Positions 8,421-15,818 of a stretch of 17,979 bases of DNA are shown piece after piece. This DNA is from Nitrospiraceae bacterium (GTDB lineage Bacteria; Nitrospirota; Thermodesulfovibrionia; Thermodesulfovibrionales; UBA9159). The notes beneath the pieces are model-generated. The model was given only the letters and a program-made list of their open reading frames with translations. It had not been told where the DNA came from and searched no databases. Each line of letters starts with the position of its first letter. Position 1 is the first letter of the stretch. A program made the translations under genes and the position numbers. The DNA is taken from the NCBI GenBank assembly GCA_003453735.1, contig DMNE01000229.1, positions 22,317 through 40,295 of the forward strand, given 5' to 3'.

Positions 8421-9308
8421 ATGAAGAAGTTTTCGCTGTTTTTGACTCTTTGCCTTGCGCTGTCATGCATCTACAGTCGCACTGCATTCGGTGATGAGGA
8501 ACAACTCATCATTGGGCTTGTCCCTGAAATGAGTCGAAAAATGCAGATTGACCGATATTTTCCACTTATTAAGTACCTGGAGAAGAAAGTCGGTATGAAA
8601 GTCGGTATGAAATATCTTCCGAATTACGGAGCGTTGTACGAGGAAACACGAAGTGGGAGGACAGGAGCTGGTTTTTTTGGAAGTTTCGTATACTGCATGA
8701 CACGCGATCATATTCAGATAGAGCCTATAGCGAGGCCTGTTAGACTTGATGGGGTCTCCACGTCTAGTGGCTACACCTTTGTGAGGAAAGATAGCGGCAT
8801 CAAAAGCCCGAGGGACATGAAAGGCAAAACAATTGCTTTGGTGGACCCTCTTTCGACCACTGGTTATCTAGCCCAAAAACTTTTCTTCAAAAGGCAAGGC
8901 GTCGATATCAGCAAAGACGTCAAAATATTCTGGGCAGGAAGTCACGATGCCGCTGTCATGGCTGTTTTCAACAAACAAGCCGATATGGGAGGCGCAAAGA
9001 ACCATATATTCGATGAATTAGTTTCAGGCAATGTGAAAAAAGCTCTTATTATATTGGATGAATCACCTGCCGTTCCCGATGATGTGCTTGCTGTGAGTAA
9101 AGATCTGGACCCCAAGATTAAGGAAAAGATAAAGGATGTCCTTACCGCGATGGCGTCAGATCCTGTGGGACAGACAGTATTGAGGAAATTCGGCGCAAGA
9201 GCTTTCATGGTGACAAACGATGAGGACTACAAGGGCCTTTATGGGATGATAAAGATGGCAGGGATAGACTTGAAAATATACAGTTACTCTAAAGACTCCA
9301 CAAGGTAG
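8421..9308 (+). CDS. PhnD-type periplasmic substrate-binding protein (phosphate/phosphite/phosphonate family)
   Basis: The start is placed at the ATG at 8421: GGAGG (8411-8415) is 5 bases upstream, and the N-terminus then becomes a clean signal peptide (MKKFSLFLTLCLALSC...TAFG, cleavage near residue 24). The mature protein has the PhnD-family pattern. It starts IIGLVPEM...YFPLIKYLEKKVGM, followed by GRTGAGFFGSFVYCM, SGIKSPRDMKGKTIALVDPLSTTGYL, and AVMAVFNKQADMGGAKNHIFDEL. It is 295 residues long, normal for the family. No permease or ATPase genes follow; the next gene is on the opposite strand. It is therefore a solo binding protein, either shared with a distant transporter or feeding a sensor such as the upstream chemoreceptor. 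The true ligand cannot be read from the sequence. Confidence 0.9.
   Translation: MKKFSLFLTLCLALSCIYSRTAFGDEEQLIIGLVPEMSRKMQIDRYFPLIKYLEKKVGMKVGMKYLPNYGALYEETRSGRTGAGFFGSFVYCMTRDHIQIEPIARPVRLDGVSTSSGYTFVRKDSGIKSPRDMKGKTIALVDPLSTTGYLAQKLFFKRQGVDISKDVKIFWAGSHDAAVMAVFNKQADMGGAKNHIFDELVSGNVKKALIILDESPAVPDDVLAVSKDLDPKIKEKIKDVLTAMASDPVGQTVLRKFGARAFMVTNDEDYKGLYGMIKMAGIDLKIYSYSKDSTR
8586..8609. repeat. In-frame tandem 12-base duplication AAAGTCGGTATG x2
   Basis: Two exact adjacent copies inside the binding-protein gene encode KVGM-KVGM. The period is a multiple of three, so the frame is kept. It looks like a recent slippage duplication in a surface helix or loop region after the first long helix. Confidence 0.85.
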
Positions 9309-9484
9309 TTCTTAAGCCCGCACATTCTAGCGGATATCCCTTCAAAGACAAACAGTGCAACGTGGATAACTTATTGGACATCACGGCATTATTGCGACTT
9401 GATTACAAATTCCTCTTATTGCTTACATGTATTCCGCCACAAGGGGTAGATGTTGGTAAACGGATATTACCACCTGCGGCTTGT

Positions 9485-10072
9485 TCAATTAGTTTTAATG
9501 TCAGCCTTCACTTTCTCAATCGCCTCCAGAATTGTTCGAACACGATTTTCTATGTCGGTTGTGTGACGATCAATATACAGGAAAATGCTTTTTATTCGGG
9601 CATCATTACACAGACCCAGAATCAGGAAATTCAGGTGTTCAAGATAACTCTCATTCAATGCGGCCTTTCCCTCTTCATACACAAGCGGAATCCCCGGTTG
9701 AACCAAAACTAACAGCTTAAAGATTTTATTTGTGACATCAAAACAGCGACTGAGATATCCCTCTAACTCAGCGAAATTAACCTCGGTAGATCCTCGAATG
9801 TCTGCCAGGGTATAAGCCGCCATATCTAAGGGAGTCCTATCAGTGACAAATGGTTTCTCCTCACTTTGCCATACCCTTTCTGCGGCATTCAAGATTTTAT
9901 GCTGAATCCAGAGTCTTTTTTCAAAATCAAGTGGGTTGGAAGGATCCAAGCCATGTTGCCTGAATACCTCTGAAGTACCGGTCTTAACAAACGGGATCCC
10001 CATCCTTTGAGAGATCGCCTCAGCCAAGGTTGTTTTTCCAGTCCTATGGCTTCCACATAATCCTAAATTCAT
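9485..10072 (-). CDS. P-loop NTPase, small nucleotide-kinase-like (AAA_28-like)
   Basis: This 195-residue protein begins directly with a P loop: MNLGLCGSHRTGKTT, Walker A residues 7-15. A DR motif at 78-79 (FVTDRTPLDMAAY) resembles the DR[S/T/Y] of deoxynucleoside, thymidylate and NadR-type kinases. The central helix region (EGKAALNESYLEHLNFL) could be a lid or substrate helix. The fold class is clear; the substrate is not. The ATG at 10072 has no recognisable Shine-Dalgarno, and no other start fits the P loop better. It lies 69 bases after the MetE-like gene on the same strand and converges with the PhnD-type gene. Similar small kinases occur in phages and as accessory chromosomal genes, so horizontal acquisition is possible but not shown. 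Confidence 0.7.
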   Translation of the reverse strand: MNLGLCGSHRTGKTTLAEAISQRMGIPFVKTGTSEVFRQHGLDPSNPLDFEKRLWIQHKILNAAERVWQSEEKPFVTDRTPLDMAAYTLADIRGSTEVNFAELEGYLSRCFDVTNKIFKLLVLVQPGIPLVYEEGKAALNESYLEHLNFLILGLCNDARIKSIFLYIDRHTTDIENRVRTILEAIEKVKADIKTN

Positions 10073-10140
10073 AGCTGTTAATATACCAACTAAGTTACGG
10101 TCAGTGCCTTTCTATGCCTTCCAGTGATGTGCAGATCCCT

Positions 10141-10162
10141 CTCAAGGTAGAGCCTCCTTGAG
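10141..10162 (-). other. Hairpin overlapping the 3' end of the MetE-like gene
   Basis: CTCAAGG and CCTTGAG form a 7-base-pair stem with an 8-base loop that contains the last codons and the TGA of the gene. There is no T tract downstream on the minus strand, so termination would be weak. Read-through into the P-loop gene is plausible. Confidence 0.25.
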
Positions 10163-11146
10163 GCGTATGAGCAACTGGAATATCTTGAGCGTCTCAGCGA
10201 GGGTCCGCGAACCCGTGCCGCACGAAGGAGTGAGGATAATCCGTGATAACAGCATGTCTTTTGGTATGTGTTTAGACAGAATATCCATATGGTTGTTGAA
10301 TATAGTGATGATGGACTCGGACGTCTCCGTATTGATCGCATCCGTCGTGGGAACAACACCCCAGGCAAGATAACCGCCGCTTTCAAGGAATCGCCTGATA
10401 TTCTCATGGTAAATGGCGAAACTGTCAAAATAGGCATACGCATCAAAGTTGATAACCTCAGCGCCGCTTGCGATAACAAGGGGCCAGTCAGCACTACCGC
10501 AGCAATGAATCCCCGGTATTCCGCCAGCGTTCTTTATGGCACCGGCTGTTTCCCTGAGCAGTCTGAGGGACTCTTCACTGCTCACACTCAGGTATGCGCT
10601 GCTGCCGATCGCAGACAGTATGGGCTCATCAATGAATATGATGACATGGTCTGCAAAGGTTTTGAGTTGGTCTATCTGCCATCTCGCCTTTGCCTGGAGC
10701 AGCATCAGGGAGATCTGCCGAAGTTCCTCGTCAAAGTACAGTAGTCTGCCTTCGCGATCTTTCAGACCGAGAGTAAAAGTGAGGGGACCTGTGATCTGCC
10801 CCTTGAGATACCCGAAATGCCTGGTTTTGATCGCCCTGAGAAAGGCATGGAAGCCCCGTGCATAGTCCTCTGAGATGGCGATTCTCCAGTCGTCCGTGTA
10901 CCCCTCATAGAATCGTTCGAGGTCGTCACTGCCTTCCCTGATAATGGAGATTGTCTCTTTGGTTGAGTCGACGTGAATGAAGGGCATGCCTTCGGAATAC
11001 TGTGGAATCATCCATTCAAGAAATGATGCCTTGGGAAGTTGCGGCCAAAAGGGGATATCAAAGATTTCGAGCACAAGCTTGGACGCCTCATCGGGGTCAT
11101 GATGGGGAAGACTCCCTATGCCAGTAATGGAAAAAGGTCTGATCAT
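10142..11146 (-). CDS. MetE C-terminal-domain-like zinc methyltransferase (methionine synthase / UROD superfamily)
   Basis: The protein of about 334 residues matches only the core catalytic barrel of cobalamin-independent methionine synthase (MetE itself is about 750). N-terminal signatures are TGIGSLPHHDPDEA and IPFWPQLPKASFLEW. The zinc site is recognisable (numbered from the TTG): His216-x-Cys218 in GIHCCG, Asp237 in VINFDAY where MetE has Glu, and Cys311 in TPSCGTGS. A DEP motif (175-177) matches the MetE active site. Such core enzymes transfer methyl groups from corrinoid proteins or other donors to thiols; the donor here is unknown. The start is uncertain: ATG at 11146, or TTG at 11152 with AGGG about 8 bases upstream. 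It follows truncated cimA on the same strand. Confidence 0.75.
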   Translation of the reverse strand: MIRPFSITGIGSLPHHDPDEASKLVLEIFDIPFWPQLPKASFLEWMIPQYSEGMPFIHVDSTKETISIIREGSDDLERFYEGYTDDWRIAISEDYARGFHAFLRAIKTRHFGYLKGQITGPLTFTLGLKDREGRLLYFDEELRQISLMLLQAKARWQIDQLKTFADHVIIFIDEPILSAIGSSAYLSVSSEESLRLLRETAGAIKNAGGIPGIHCCGSADWPLVIASGAEVINFDAYAYFDSFAIYHENIRRFLESGGYLAWGVVPTTDAINTETSESIITIFNNHMDILSKHIPKDMLLSRIILTPSCGTGSRTLAETLKIFQLLIRLKEALP

Positions 11147-11152
11147 CCACAA

Positions 11153-11255
11153 AATGATACCCTATGGGAAGATAAAAAGGCAAAAAAGGCTAACAGCTGT
11201 TGAATAACGTCGTGGAATATTTGTCCATAGTGTTAGGAGCTGCTGTGTCATCGTG
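11153..11255. other. Junction downstream of truncated cimA
   Basis: These 103 bases follow the premature cimA stop. I translated all three minus-strand frames and found no continuation of CimA. A perfect 10-base palindrome AACAGCTGTT (11192-11201) is followed on the minus strand by AGCCTTTTTTGCC, a possible weak terminator, although a loop-free palindrome is not typical of one. The deletion or rearrangement end point that truncated cimA probably lies close to 11270. Confidence 0.45.
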
Positions 11256-11909
11256 CTATGAGTGGGGAGAGGCGCAATCGGAATCATTATGGACATGGAT
11301 ACCCAGGGGGACTTTCACCCGTTTGCTTATCCCGAGAACTATTTTTTTCAGATCGTGAGGAAGCGTACCGCCATTCGTGTCACAGAGCACGAGGCAGTCG
11401 GCTCCGGCAGCCTCGGCCGCCTGAACGCATTTAAGGGCAAACTCAGGATTATCCTTATAGCCATCAAAAAAATGTTCGGCATCGAAAAAAACCTTCTCCA
11501 CGTTGTTCTTGAGGAAAGAGATTGAGTTATAGATAATCTCAAGGTTTTCCTGAAGGGGTATCTTGAAGAGCTCTTTTACATGGAAATCCCACGTCTTGCC
11601 AACAATGGTAACAACCCGTGCCTTTGACTCAAGAAGGGACTTGATATTATAGTCATCCTCAACGCGGTGTTTCGGTTTATAGGTACTCCCGAATGCAGCA
11701 ACCACAGAATAGGACAGGGAGAGTTTCCTAACCTTGTTAAAGTACTCTGCATCCTTTGGATTTGAACCCGGCCACCCGCCCTCGATATACTGTACACCGA
11801 GTTCGTCAAGCTTTTCCGTTATACGCAGTTTATCCTCAACCGAGAAAGAGATCTCTTCTGCCTGTGAACCATCCCGGAGCGTCGTATCGTATATTTCGAT
11901 CTTACGCAC
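11256..11909 (-). pseudogene. cimA: (R)-citramalate synthase, truncated after the metal-binding HVHND motif
   Basis: CimA condenses pyruvate with acetyl-CoA to citramalate, the first step of a threonine-independent isoleucine route. Residues 1-213 match the TIM-barrel domain ([51 protein letters not shown] at 203-209). After Asp-Cys-Ala the protein reads SPHS and stops at 217 residues, whereas the family is about 520-540. The barrel end, linker and C-terminal LeuA-type regulatory domain are missing. No downstream frame restores them, so this is a deletion or rearrangement, not a simple frameshift. The start is GTG at 11909, with GAGAGG 6 bases upstream, and overlaps the lysC stop. An open frame to 11993 exists but lies inside lysC. 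The product is probably inactive. Confidence 0.85.
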
Positions 11910-13137
11910 CGCCGGCCTCTCTTTTTTCCTGAAGGCCAAAGGCATCATGCAAGATTCTGACAGCAAGTTCGGTATATTTCGCTTCGATAACACAGGATAC
12001 CTTGATTTCCGAAGTACTGATCATTATGATGTTTACTCCATGCTGAGCGAGGGTCTCGAACATCTTCGCGGCCACACCTGAATGAGTCCTCATGCCGACA
12101 CCGACGATGGATATCTTTGCAATGTCGTCCCTCAGGGTGACCCCCTTTGCCCTCAGTTCCTCAACAATCTCCTCTGTTAACTTCAGTGCCTTCTTGCTGT
12201 CCGTTTTCGGTACGGTAAAAGAGATATCAGTGGACTGCCCGTCACTGCCTACATTCTGGACGATCATATCCACAACGATAGCGGCATCCGCAATCCCCTT
12301 AAAAAGCCGCGCAGCTATTCCCGGTCTGTCAGGAACGCCCGCCACTGTAATTTTGGTCTGGTTTTTATCGTATGCAACTCCGGATACGGCAACCTCTTCC
12401 ATATCATCGTCCTCCTTGGTGACCAATGTGCCGGGATTATCATTAAAGCTTGACTTCACCACTACGGGCACCTCGTATTTCATGGCAAATTCCACAGACC
12501 GCGTCTGCAGCACCTTTGCCCCGAGACTCGCCAGTTCGAGCATCTCCTCGTACGAGATCTTATCCAATTTCTTTGCCTCAGGAACGATATTCGGGTCCGT
12601 AGTATAGACGCCGTCAACGTCTGTATAAATTTCACAGCGGTCTGCATGCAACGCGGAGGCTACGGCAACTGCGGACAGGTCGGAGCCGCCCCGTCCCAGG
12701 GTGGTTACATCCTCGCCCTCTGTTATGCCCTGAAAGCCGGCAATGACCACGATATATCCTTCTGCAAGTGCCTTGCTCACCCTGTCACCCTTTATCCTCG
12801 CTATCTTCGCCTTTGTGTGGACAGTATCGGTTATTATCCCCACCTGTCTTCCAGTGAAAGCCCTAGCCTTATGGCCGAGTTCTTCTATAGCCATGGAAGT
12901 GAGAGCGCTGGTGACCCTCTCTCCCGAGGAAAGCAACAAATCCATCTCCCTTTCAGCAGGATTGGATGAGATCTGGTGTGCAAGCGTAATTAATTTGTCT
13001 GTCTCTCCTGCCATGGCTGAGACAACCACAACAACTTTATGCCCTTCTTTTGCGGTCTTTACAACACGCTCTGCAACGGCCTTAATCCTCTGTACGGTGG
13101 CAACAGATGTTCCCCCAAACTTCTGTACAACGAACAT
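11902..13137 (-). CDS. lysC: Aspartate kinase
   Basis: This enzyme phosphorylates L-aspartate, the entry step to lysine, threonine and methionine. The 411-residue length is that of monofunctional bacterial aspartokinases. The N-terminal kinase domain starts with the canonical [12 protein letters not shown] and contains [21 protein letters not shown] and [14 protein letters not shown]. It ends with two ACT domains (about 265-340 and 345-405; [15 protein letters not shown] and [25 protein letters not shown]), which normally bind lysine and/or threonine for feedback control. GAGGAGG lies 10 bases before the ATG. Its stop overlaps the cimA GTG, so the two are translationally coupled. The gene is separated from apgM by the oppositely oriented PilZ gene and has its own promoter candidate. 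Confidence 0.97.
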   Translation of the reverse strand: MFVVQKFGGTSVATVQRIKAVAERVVKTAKEGHKVVVVVSAMAGETDKLITLAHQISSNPAEREMDLLLSSGERVTSALTSMAIEELGHKARAFTGRQVGIITDTVHTKAKIARIKGDRVSKALAEGYIVVIAGFQGITEGEDVTTLGRGGSDLSAVAVASALHADRCEIYTDVDGVYTTDPNIVPEAKKLDKISYEEMLELASLGAKVLQTRSVEFAMKYEVPVVVKSSFNDNPGTLVTKEDDDMEEVAVSGVAYDKNQTKITVAGVPDRPGIAARLFKGIADAAIVVDMIVQNVGSDGQSTDISFTVPKTDSKKALKLTEEIVEELRAKGVTLRDDIAKISIVGVGMRTHSGVAAKMFETLAQHGVNIIMISTSEIKVSCVIEAKYTELAVRILHDAFGLQEKREAGGA

Positions 13138-13578
13138 TCCCGCAAAGCCTCCTCAGCCGCCCTAAGCTCTCTATGCAAAACAATATATTCCATGCGGCCG
13201 GGCATAGATAACTTTGGGAAATAATTGGTAATTCTTTAATATACCATGGAAGAGCAGATGACCTCAACTTGGGCGAGAGCAGCGAATGGCGAGGCGCAGT
13301 CATATTTTTTAACGCGTCTGATAAATGTTATCCCAGGAAAGTGGGTTATAAGCAGTGAAAGTTATGGAAATCTCTGCCCCCGGCACCGAGTGCAATAACT
13401 CTTTCCATATAGTCATTTTAGCATCGAAAAGCCTTGAAGTCACTACCGGCTAAGGAAACATTGATAACCGCCTGGCCATCGTATCGAATGCGCTTCGTTC
13501 ATTCGTACTACTCATATGCTACCCGCCAGATCGAAATGCTTAACATTGTTGCATCGAAATAGGTTTTTCTGTTAGCCT
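13138..13578. other. Divergent intergenic region between lysC and the PilZ gene
   Basis: This 441-base non-coding stretch carries the lysC promoter candidate near its left end. The rest shows short repeated words (GCATCGAAA at about 13421 and 13551, ATCGAAATGC at about 13532). I see no tRNA, terminator or riboswitch pattern that I can name. A short string near 13382 resembles part of a tracrRNA hairpin, but this is coincidental. Confidence 0.45.
13238..13267 (-). promoter_or_regulatory. Candidate sigma70-type promoter for lysC-cimA
   Basis: On the minus strand TTGAGG (13267-13262) and TATATT (13243-13238) are spaced by 18 bases, about 100 bases upstream of the lysC ATG. The match is good but not perfect. 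A separate promoter is needed here because the PilZ gene interrupts the operon. Confidence 0.4.
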
Positions 13579-14259
13579 ATGCACATGGAAAAGAAGAGTC
13601 GACATCCAAGGTACCTGACAAAAAACATGGGCTGTAAAATCATGTCCGACACCAAGGTGGACATCATCGATATCAGCACAGGTGGCATCGCATTGATGGC
13701 AGATGTAAAGCTCGATATGAATACAGAATACGCCCTGAAGCTCGAGCAAGGCGGCAAAGCCTTCTCGGTAAAGGGGATAGTAGTATGGTCTGTCTTAGGC
13801 GGGTGCGGACGGGGACAGCACGGTGACGCGATCCCGATTTACGAAGCTGGTTTAAAATTCACCAAAGAGGCAGCCCGGGACACCTCGTCGATCGATGATT
13901 TCAATGAGAGTCGCAAGATATGTGGAGACCGGAGATCTATCGCGCGGCACGATATCGAGTGTCCGGAAAAGGCGACCCTCTATTACCCCTACTATTACAG
14001 GATCAAAAAGATCAGTCCGGACGGCATGCTCATTCAGACAGAACGGCCGTATAGAGTGAACGACACGTTTCCCATTGAACTGTTCCTTGCTGACCTGAAG
14101 CCATTTAAGGTGTTCGGAAAGGTTACCTCTTGCCTGAAAACCCCCAAGAATGATTATGACTCTTTTGACATAGGAATAGAATTTCTTGAGATGTCTAACA
14201 ATGATACAGTAATGCTCGAGAAATTCATCGACAAGTCTCAACTGTCTAAAGGACTTTGA
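13579..14259 (+). CDS. Tandem PilZ-domain protein (probable cyclic di-GMP effector)
   Basis: The 226-residue cytoplasmic protein contains two PilZ-like halves. The first has RHPRY near the N-terminus, where a full RxxxR would need Arg at a position occupied by Ser, and DISTGG at 31-36 matching D/NxSxxG. The second has RSIAR (RxxxR, about 119-123) and KISPDGM, matching SxxG but with Lys where Asp or Asn is usual. Each half therefore carries one good and one weak ligand motif. PilZ proteins bind cyclic di-GMP and tune motility, polysaccharide or adhesion. The gene lies on the plus strand between two minus-strand amino-acid genes. The ATG at 13579 (or 13585) has no convincing Shine-Dalgarno. Confidence 0.8.
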   Translation: MHMEKKSRHPRYLTKNMGCKIMSDTKVDIIDISTGGIALMADVKLDMNTEYALKLEQGGKAFSVKGIVVWSVLGGCGRGQHGDAIPIYEAGLKFTKEAARDTSSIDDFNESRKICGDRRSIARHDIECPEKATLYYPYYYRIKKISPDGMLIQTERPYRVNDTFPIELFLADLKPFKVFGKVTSCLKTPKNDYDSFDIGIEFLEMSNNDTVMLEKFIDKSQLSKGL

Positions 14260-14267
14260 GGCACTTC

Positions 14268-14285
14268 ATGGATAAGGCTATCCAT
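14268..14285. terminator. Hairpin between convergent PilZ and apgM-like genes
   Basis: ATGGATA and TATCCAT form a perfect 7-base-pair stem with a 4-base loop (AGGC). It lies within the 32 bases separating two convergent stop codons. The plus strand continues CTCTTCCT, a weak pyrimidine tail. Position and symmetry suggest a shared bidirectional terminator, though of low strength. Confidence 0.45.
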
Positions 14286-14291
14286 CTCTTC

Positions 14292-15515
14292 CTAGAATCC
14301 ATCGTCTAGATCCTTAATAAAATAATCCATAAGCTTATATCCCTCCTCAACCACCATAATATCTTTTCTTTCTAAGAGGGATTCATTATATGCGGCGCCC
14401 TCGTTGCTCCTCTTCATGCGGCTGTCGTAAACAACAAACGGAACAGGATCATCAGTATGCGTTCTGACCTCTATAGGGGTGGCATGGTCGGGCATCAGCA
14501 ATATCCGGTATTTATCAAACTCCGGCGCCCCTCGCAATACAGTACCGACCACCAGGGCATCAAAGTCTTCGATCGCCTTGACCTTATCCCGGCAATTACC
14601 GGAATGCCCCGCCTCATCCGGGGCCTCAACATGGATATAGACAAAATCAACCCTCTCCAGTGCATTCAGAGAGTACTCCGCCTTGCCTGTGTAGTTCGTA
14701 TCAATATACCCTGTAACACCCGGAACCGTCAGAATCTCAAATCCGGCATAGATTCCAAGGCCCTTTGTTAGGTCAACCGCGGAGACGAGTGCACCATCTA
14801 TGGAATATTTTTCTTTAAAAGTCGGCATCTTCGGTTTTCTCCCCTGGCCCCAGAGCCATATGCTGTTGGCCGGTTTCCTCCCCTTGCTGACTCGTTCCTT
14901 ATTTAGCGGGTGGCTGTCGAGGATTCCAACAGAGTCCCTCATGATTGTTCTGATGACTTCTTCCCCGCTGCCCGTCGGGAGGTAGTCAGTGATTTCCTTG
15001 CCGATGATGTCATGAGGCGGCACGCATTCAATATCCGCCATACCGTCTCGCCACACCATAAGATGCCGATAGCTTACACCGGGATAAAAGGTGATAGCGC
15101 TTGTCCCGAGTTTCTCGTTGACATCTCTTATGAGAGAAGCTGCCTCATCCGTCGATATATGTCCACCGCTGTAATCTTCCATTACCGCCTGTGTTTTTTG
15201 CTTATTGAAGATAAGGGTAACGAGGTTACACCGGTATGCCACATCGCCTTCGGCTAGTTCCACGCCCATGCTTGCGGCTTCCAGGGGCGCGCGGCCACTA
15301 TAAAATTTCCTGGGATCGTATCCGAGTATACTCAGGTTTGCCACATCAGAGCCGGGATGCAAACCCCGCGGGACTGTCCGGACAGAGCCAATCACGCCCT
15401 CCCTTGCAAGCCTGTCCATATGGGGAGTGACCGCTGCTTGAAGAGGGGTTCTGCCACCCAGTTCCTGTAACGGCCTGTCGGCCATCCCGTCTCCTATTAT
15501 CACAATGTATTTCAC
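14292..15515 (-). CDS. apgM: ApgM-type phosphoglycerate mutase family protein, proposed homoserine kinase
   Basis: This is a member of the archaeal-type cofactor-independent phosphoglycerate mutase family (407 residues, normal length) in the alkaline phosphatase superfamily. Metal and nucleophile motifs are intact: IGDGMAD (Asp9), HPGSDVANLSILGYDP (Ser56), HVEAPDEAGHSGN and PDHATPIEVRTHTDDPVPF. A subgroup found beside threonine and lysine genes in bacteria lacking ThrB has been proposed to act as homoserine kinase (TIGRFAM 'proposed homoserine kinase'). Here it sits between a thrC remnant and lysC, which favours that role over glycolysis. The start is GTG at 15515, behind GGAGGGG, and it overlaps the TGA that ends the old thrC frame. 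Plain phosphoglycerate mutase activity remains possible. Confidence 0.85.
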   Translation of the reverse strand: MKYIVIIGDGMADRPLQELGGRTPLQAAVTPHMDRLAREGVIGSVRTVPRGLHPGSDVANLSILGYDPRKFYSGRAPLEAASMGVELAEGDVAYRCNLVTLIFNKQKTQAVMEDYSGGHISTDEAASLIRDVNEKLGTSAITFYPGVSYRHLMVWRDGMADIECVPPHDIIGKEITDYLPTGSGEEVIRTIMRDSVGILDSHPLNKERVSKGRKPANSIWLWGQGRKPKMPTFKEKYSIDGALVSAVDLTKGLGIYAGFEILTVPGVTGYIDTNYTGKAEYSLNALERVDFVYIHVEAPDEAGHSGNCRDKVKAIEDFDALVVGTVLRGAPEFDKYRILLMPDHATPIEVRTHTDDPVPFVVYDSRMKRSNEGAAYNESLLERKDIMVVEEGYKLMDYFIKDLDDGF

Positions 15516-15814
15516 CGTATCCCCTCCACCACCTTTGAAATAGCTGCCATATCTGCTTTGACCTTTTAGATAACAGCGCGCGAATGCGCTTCAGCTGCGT
15601 TCGATATAGCAATAGTCATGGCGCTGTCTTTGAAGGAGCCCGTTGGATTGGCGCCCTCATACTTCATATAGATATGGAAGTCGATGCCGATCTTTCTCTG
15701 GAGATTTATCACCTTCATAAGAGGGTTTTGCCCTCCTTGCATCGTGACAGCAGGCGTTTTATCTGAAACCGGCAGACATTCTCTATATTCTTCTATGAGG
15801 CCCCTCCAAGCCAT
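15512..15814 (-). pseudogene. thrC: Threonine synthase remnant with a large internal deletion
   Basis: Codons 1-82 clearly encode the N-terminus of a normal-length (about 350 residue) threonine synthase: MAWRGLIEEYRECLPVSDKTP, then KYEGANPTGSFKD with the PLP lysine (Lys62). After Ala-Val-Ile comes a TAA (15566). In the same frame, 17 more codons follow (KVKADMAAISKVVEGIR) and end at a TGA that overlaps the apgM start. They look like the last helix of the enzyme, with the ancestral operon junction preserved. About 250 codons are missing. The remaining part is also eroded: TMQGGQNPL where TLxEGNTPL is usual, and KDSAMT for KDRGMT. The ATG follows the NIL gene stop by four bases. A distinct long-form thrC remains at 16470-17705. 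Confidence 0.85.
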
Positions 15815-15818
15815 TTCA

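Noticed and set aside
9362..9712. Plus-strand open frame of 116 codons
   Set aside because: It mostly lies antisense to the P-loop gene, has no ribosome-binding site and shows an unnatural composition.
11150..11255. Simple frameshift as the cause of cimA truncation
   Set aside because: None of the three downstream minus-strand frames contains the expected CimA continuation, so a larger deletion or rearrangement is more likely.
11910..11993. 28-residue upstream extension of cimA (ATG at 11993)
   Set aside because: It lies wholly inside lysC, and the family starts at the [13 protein letters not shown] segment, where GTG with a proper ribosome-binding site exists.
12092..12607. Long plus-strand frame of 171 codons
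   Set aside because: It is entirely antisense to the clearly coding lysC and is rich in Ser/Thr as expected of a shadow frame.
13382..13393. GGCACCGAGTGC, resembling part of the 3' hairpin of a Cas9 tracrRNA
   Set aside because: It matches only the first half of that hairpin, the complementary arm is absent, and there is no CRISPR array or cas gene nearby.
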